DNA of 17,157 nt from an uncultured Chlorobiota bacterium (GTDB lineage: Bacteria > Bacteroidota > Bacteroidia > Bacteroidales > JAADGE01). This document shows, in pieces, positions 16,108 to 17,157 of the stretch. Numbering within the stretch: the stretch's first letter is position 1; each line of letters opens with the position of its first letter. Under the pieces are notes generated by a model, which saw only the letters and a list, made by a program, of their open reading frames with translations, was not told the DNA's origin and did not search any database. A program made the translations under genes and the position numbers. The stretch spans positions 1 through 17,157 of the forward strand of contig CAMZKQ010000065.1 in assembly GCA_947311265.1 (NCBI GenBank), given 5' to 3'.

Positions 16108-16341
16108 TCAGCCCCCTGCAAAGGGCGGTAATATGGCCACTTCGTCGCCATCGGATAGCTCTTTTGAACCATCTACAACTTTTGTGTTTACGGCAATTTT
16201 ATATTTAAACTTTTGCGTTTCGGGGTAACTCTCTTTTAAATAAGTTTCAATATCGGTTACTGTTTTCATGCCTGTAAGCTCGTGGCAACTTTTACCTGTA
16301 AGGTCGCCGAACACGCCAAATGTTAATAATTTTATCTTCAT
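16108..16341 (-). CDS. moaD: Molybdopterin synthase sulfur carrier MoaD
   Basis: The 77-residue ubiquitin-like protein carries sulfur as a C-terminal thiocarboxylate and fits into the MoaE active site. The C-terminus is DGDEVAILPPFAGG (64-77), with the essential Gly-Gly end intact and the 'L-P-P-x-x-G-G' form of MoaD. The N-terminus KIKLLTFGVFGDLTG (2-16) matches the first beta-hairpin. Activation needs an adenylyltransferase (MoeB/MoaB type), which is not in the window. It starts 3 bases after the mobA stop, which argues for translational coupling. Confidence 0.93.
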   Translation of the reverse strand: MKIKLLTFGVFGDLTGKSCHELTGMKTVTDIETYLKESYPETQKFKYKIAVNTKVVDGSKELSDGDEVAILPPFAGG

Positions 16342-16344
16342 TGT

Positions 16345-16917
16345 CTATGTATTAAGTTGTTTAAAGTCGGTTGGGGTATTTATATTTGAAAGCATTTTTG
16401 CATCAAATTTTTTAGTAATATCTACTTTGCAGATATTAGTTTGATTAAGTATATCTAAAATTTTATAATTTTGGATTAAAATATTTTTTTCTAAAATGGG
16501 CAAAATACTTTTTTTTAGCACACTTGCCAAAGGGTGAAATTTACTATTCTCAGTAGCAATAACGGCATCAAAATCAGCTAAATTGGCTAAGAGGAATTGA
16601 TAAAAAGCAGTATTCAACAAAGGTGTATCGCAAGTTATTACGAGGCAAATTTCATTTTTGGCTTCCGCCAAAGTGGCTTGCAAACCTGCCAGAGGGCCAA
16701 TATTTTTATAATTATCGCCCACTATTTTTGTGCCTTTTGCTAAGCCCAATGCTTGCTGATTAGAGCTTACAATTAGCTCGTTGCATAGTGGGGCTAAAAT
16801 GGCGTAGGCATTGGCAGTAAGCGATTTATCCTTATAAAGCATTTTTGCTTTATCTGCTCCCTCCATGCGACTACTTTTTCCGCCAGCTAAAATAATGCCT
16901 GTACATTTACCTTTCAC
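16345..16917 (-). CDS. mobA: Molybdenum cofactor guanylyltransferase MobA
   Basis: This 190-residue protein of the nucleotidyltransferase family attaches GMP to molybdopterin-Mo, giving the dinucleotide cofactor used by DMSO-reductase-type enzymes. The GTP site is IILAGGKSSRMEGADKAK (8-25); consensus has Gly after R-M, here Glu19. NIGPLAGLQ (72-80) and CDTPL (96-100, metal-binding Asp97) are also in place. The frame starts at GTG 16917-16915. An ATG two bases upstream is followed directly by TGA in its own frame, and an in-frame stop lies a little further up. GTG is therefore the only start that keeps the conserved N-terminus. The family also includes molybdenum cofactor cytidylyltransferase (MocA), but the moaD/moaE context favours MobA. 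Confidence 0.88.
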   Translation of the reverse strand: MKGKCTGIILAGGKSSRMEGADKAKMLYKDKSLTANAYAILAPLCNELIVSSNQQALGLAKGTKIVGDNYKNIGPLAGLQATLAEAKNEICLVITCDTPLLNTAFYQFLLANLADFDAVIATENSKFHPLASVLKKSILPILEKNILIQNYKILDILNQTNICKVDITKKFDAKMLSNINTPTDFKQLNT

Positions 16918-16921
16918 ATAG

Positions 16922-16953
16922 CGAAAGTAAGAATATTATTAAAAATACAAACA
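16922..16953 (-). promoter_or_regulatory. Weak candidate promoter for mobA-moaD-moaE
   Basis: On the minus strand a TTTG motif (near 16950) is followed after about 18 bases by TACTTTCG (16929-16922), one base off the TAnnTTTG consensus. Transcription would start almost at the GTG codon, giving a leaderless or near-leaderless mRNA. The match could be chance in such AT-rich DNA. Confidence 0.25.
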
Positions 16954-16990
16954 AAAAAAATCCCGAAAGTTATATTTCAGGATTTTTTAT
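16953..16990 (-). terminator. Intrinsic terminator of the T9SS-substrate gene
   Basis: Read on the minus strand, AAAAAATCCTGAAA and TTTCGGGATTTTTT form a stem of about 14 bp with one mismatch around a 6-base loop, ending in a run of T. It lies 18 bases past the stop of the partial gene to its right and just ahead of the mobA start. The A/T symmetry would let it work in both directions. Confidence 0.65.
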
Positions 16991-17007
16991 TAAAATTGGC
17001 GGTTATA

Positions 17008-17157
17008 TTATTGTACTGTAATCATTCCGGTAGTTACTTTTTCGCCTTGCGAAACTTTTACTACATACACTCCTGCTTTTGCTTTGGACAAATTGATTTG
17101 AATTTCGCCTTGCTTATCAGTCATGTTTAAGACTTCTTTACCTGTAATATCTGTTAC
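17008..17157 (-). CDS. Protein with type IX secretion C-terminal sorting domain, partial
   Basis: Only the last 49 codons and the TAA (17010-17008) are in the window. They read VTDITGKEVLNMTDKQGEI, then INLSKAKAGVYVVKVSQG and EKVTTGMITVQ. This is a type A (Por_Secre_tail) sorting domain: D-x-x-G-K-x-V, an alternating hydrophobic strand, then L-S-x-x-x-x-G-V-Y-x-V-x-V and a short lysine-containing end strand. In Bacteroidota with a type IX system this domain guides the protein through the outer membrane and is cleaved when the cargo is attached to A-LPS or released. The functional part of the protein lies beyond the right edge and is unknown. Confidence 0.85.
   Translation of the reverse strand, partial: VTDITGKEVLNMTDKQGEIQINLSKAKAGVYVVKVSQGEKVTTGMITVQ

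Noticed and set aside
1..17157. CRISPR array, tRNA or rRNA genes, toxin-antitoxin or phage-defence genes
   Set aside because: Scanning gaps and both strands showed no regularly spaced repeats, no cloverleaf-like sequence and no such protein families. The MazG-like protein lacks a partner that would make it part of a toxin-antitoxin system.

Overview
The window reads as chromosomal DNA of an AT-rich member of the phylum Bacteroidota. Four things point there. It has a type IX secretion-type C-terminal sorting domain at the right edge. It has a Big_5-type outer-surface lipoprotein. Three to four promoter candidates fit the Bacteroidota -7 element TAnnTTTG. Shine-Dalgarno sequences are largely absent. 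TGA is used as a stop, so the genetic code is standard. I cannot resolve the class or genus.

Left part (1-7248), envelope/glycan region with a scar. The window opens inside the last codons of a GT4-type glycosyltransferase. About 560 bases without an intact gene follow. They hold an unexplained, more GC-rich segment (about 240-312), an AT hairpin, and the decayed C-terminus of a DUF4143-type ATPase. A candidate promoter at 641-670 then precedes a tight same-strand run: an 874-residue protein with a degenerate M48 metallopeptidase-like domain, a glutamine-dependent asparagine synthase (gap 5 bp), a GT4 glycosyltransferase (gap 15 bp) and a PAPS-type sulfotransferase (4-bp ATGA overlap). The last three look like sugar-amide formation, glycosyl transfer and sulfation of a surface glycan; the role of the M48-like protein among them is unknown.

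Middle (7306-10216), housekeeping. hflX (ribosome-associated GTPase) and fumC (class II fumarase) each have a candidate Bacteroidota promoter. fumC is followed by two consecutive hairpins, the first a plausible intrinsic terminator.

Right-middle (10217-15621). A 951-residue lipoprotein with an N-terminal Ig-like domain and internal repeats is followed by rnr (RNase R) and a MazG-like nucleotide pyrophosphohydrolase. The gaps are 42 and 11 bp, so this is a likely operon.

Right end (15627-17157, minus strand). A short molybdenum-cofactor operon, mobA-moaD-moaE, converges on the MazG-like gene with only 5 bp between stop codons. Upstream of it a terminator closes a partial gene whose product ends in a type IX secretion sorting domain.

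I see no tRNA, rRNA, CRISPR array, intact insertion sequence or defence system. The least explained items are the 874-residue pseudo-peptidase, the internal repeats of the lipoprotein, and the decayed segment at 215-611.
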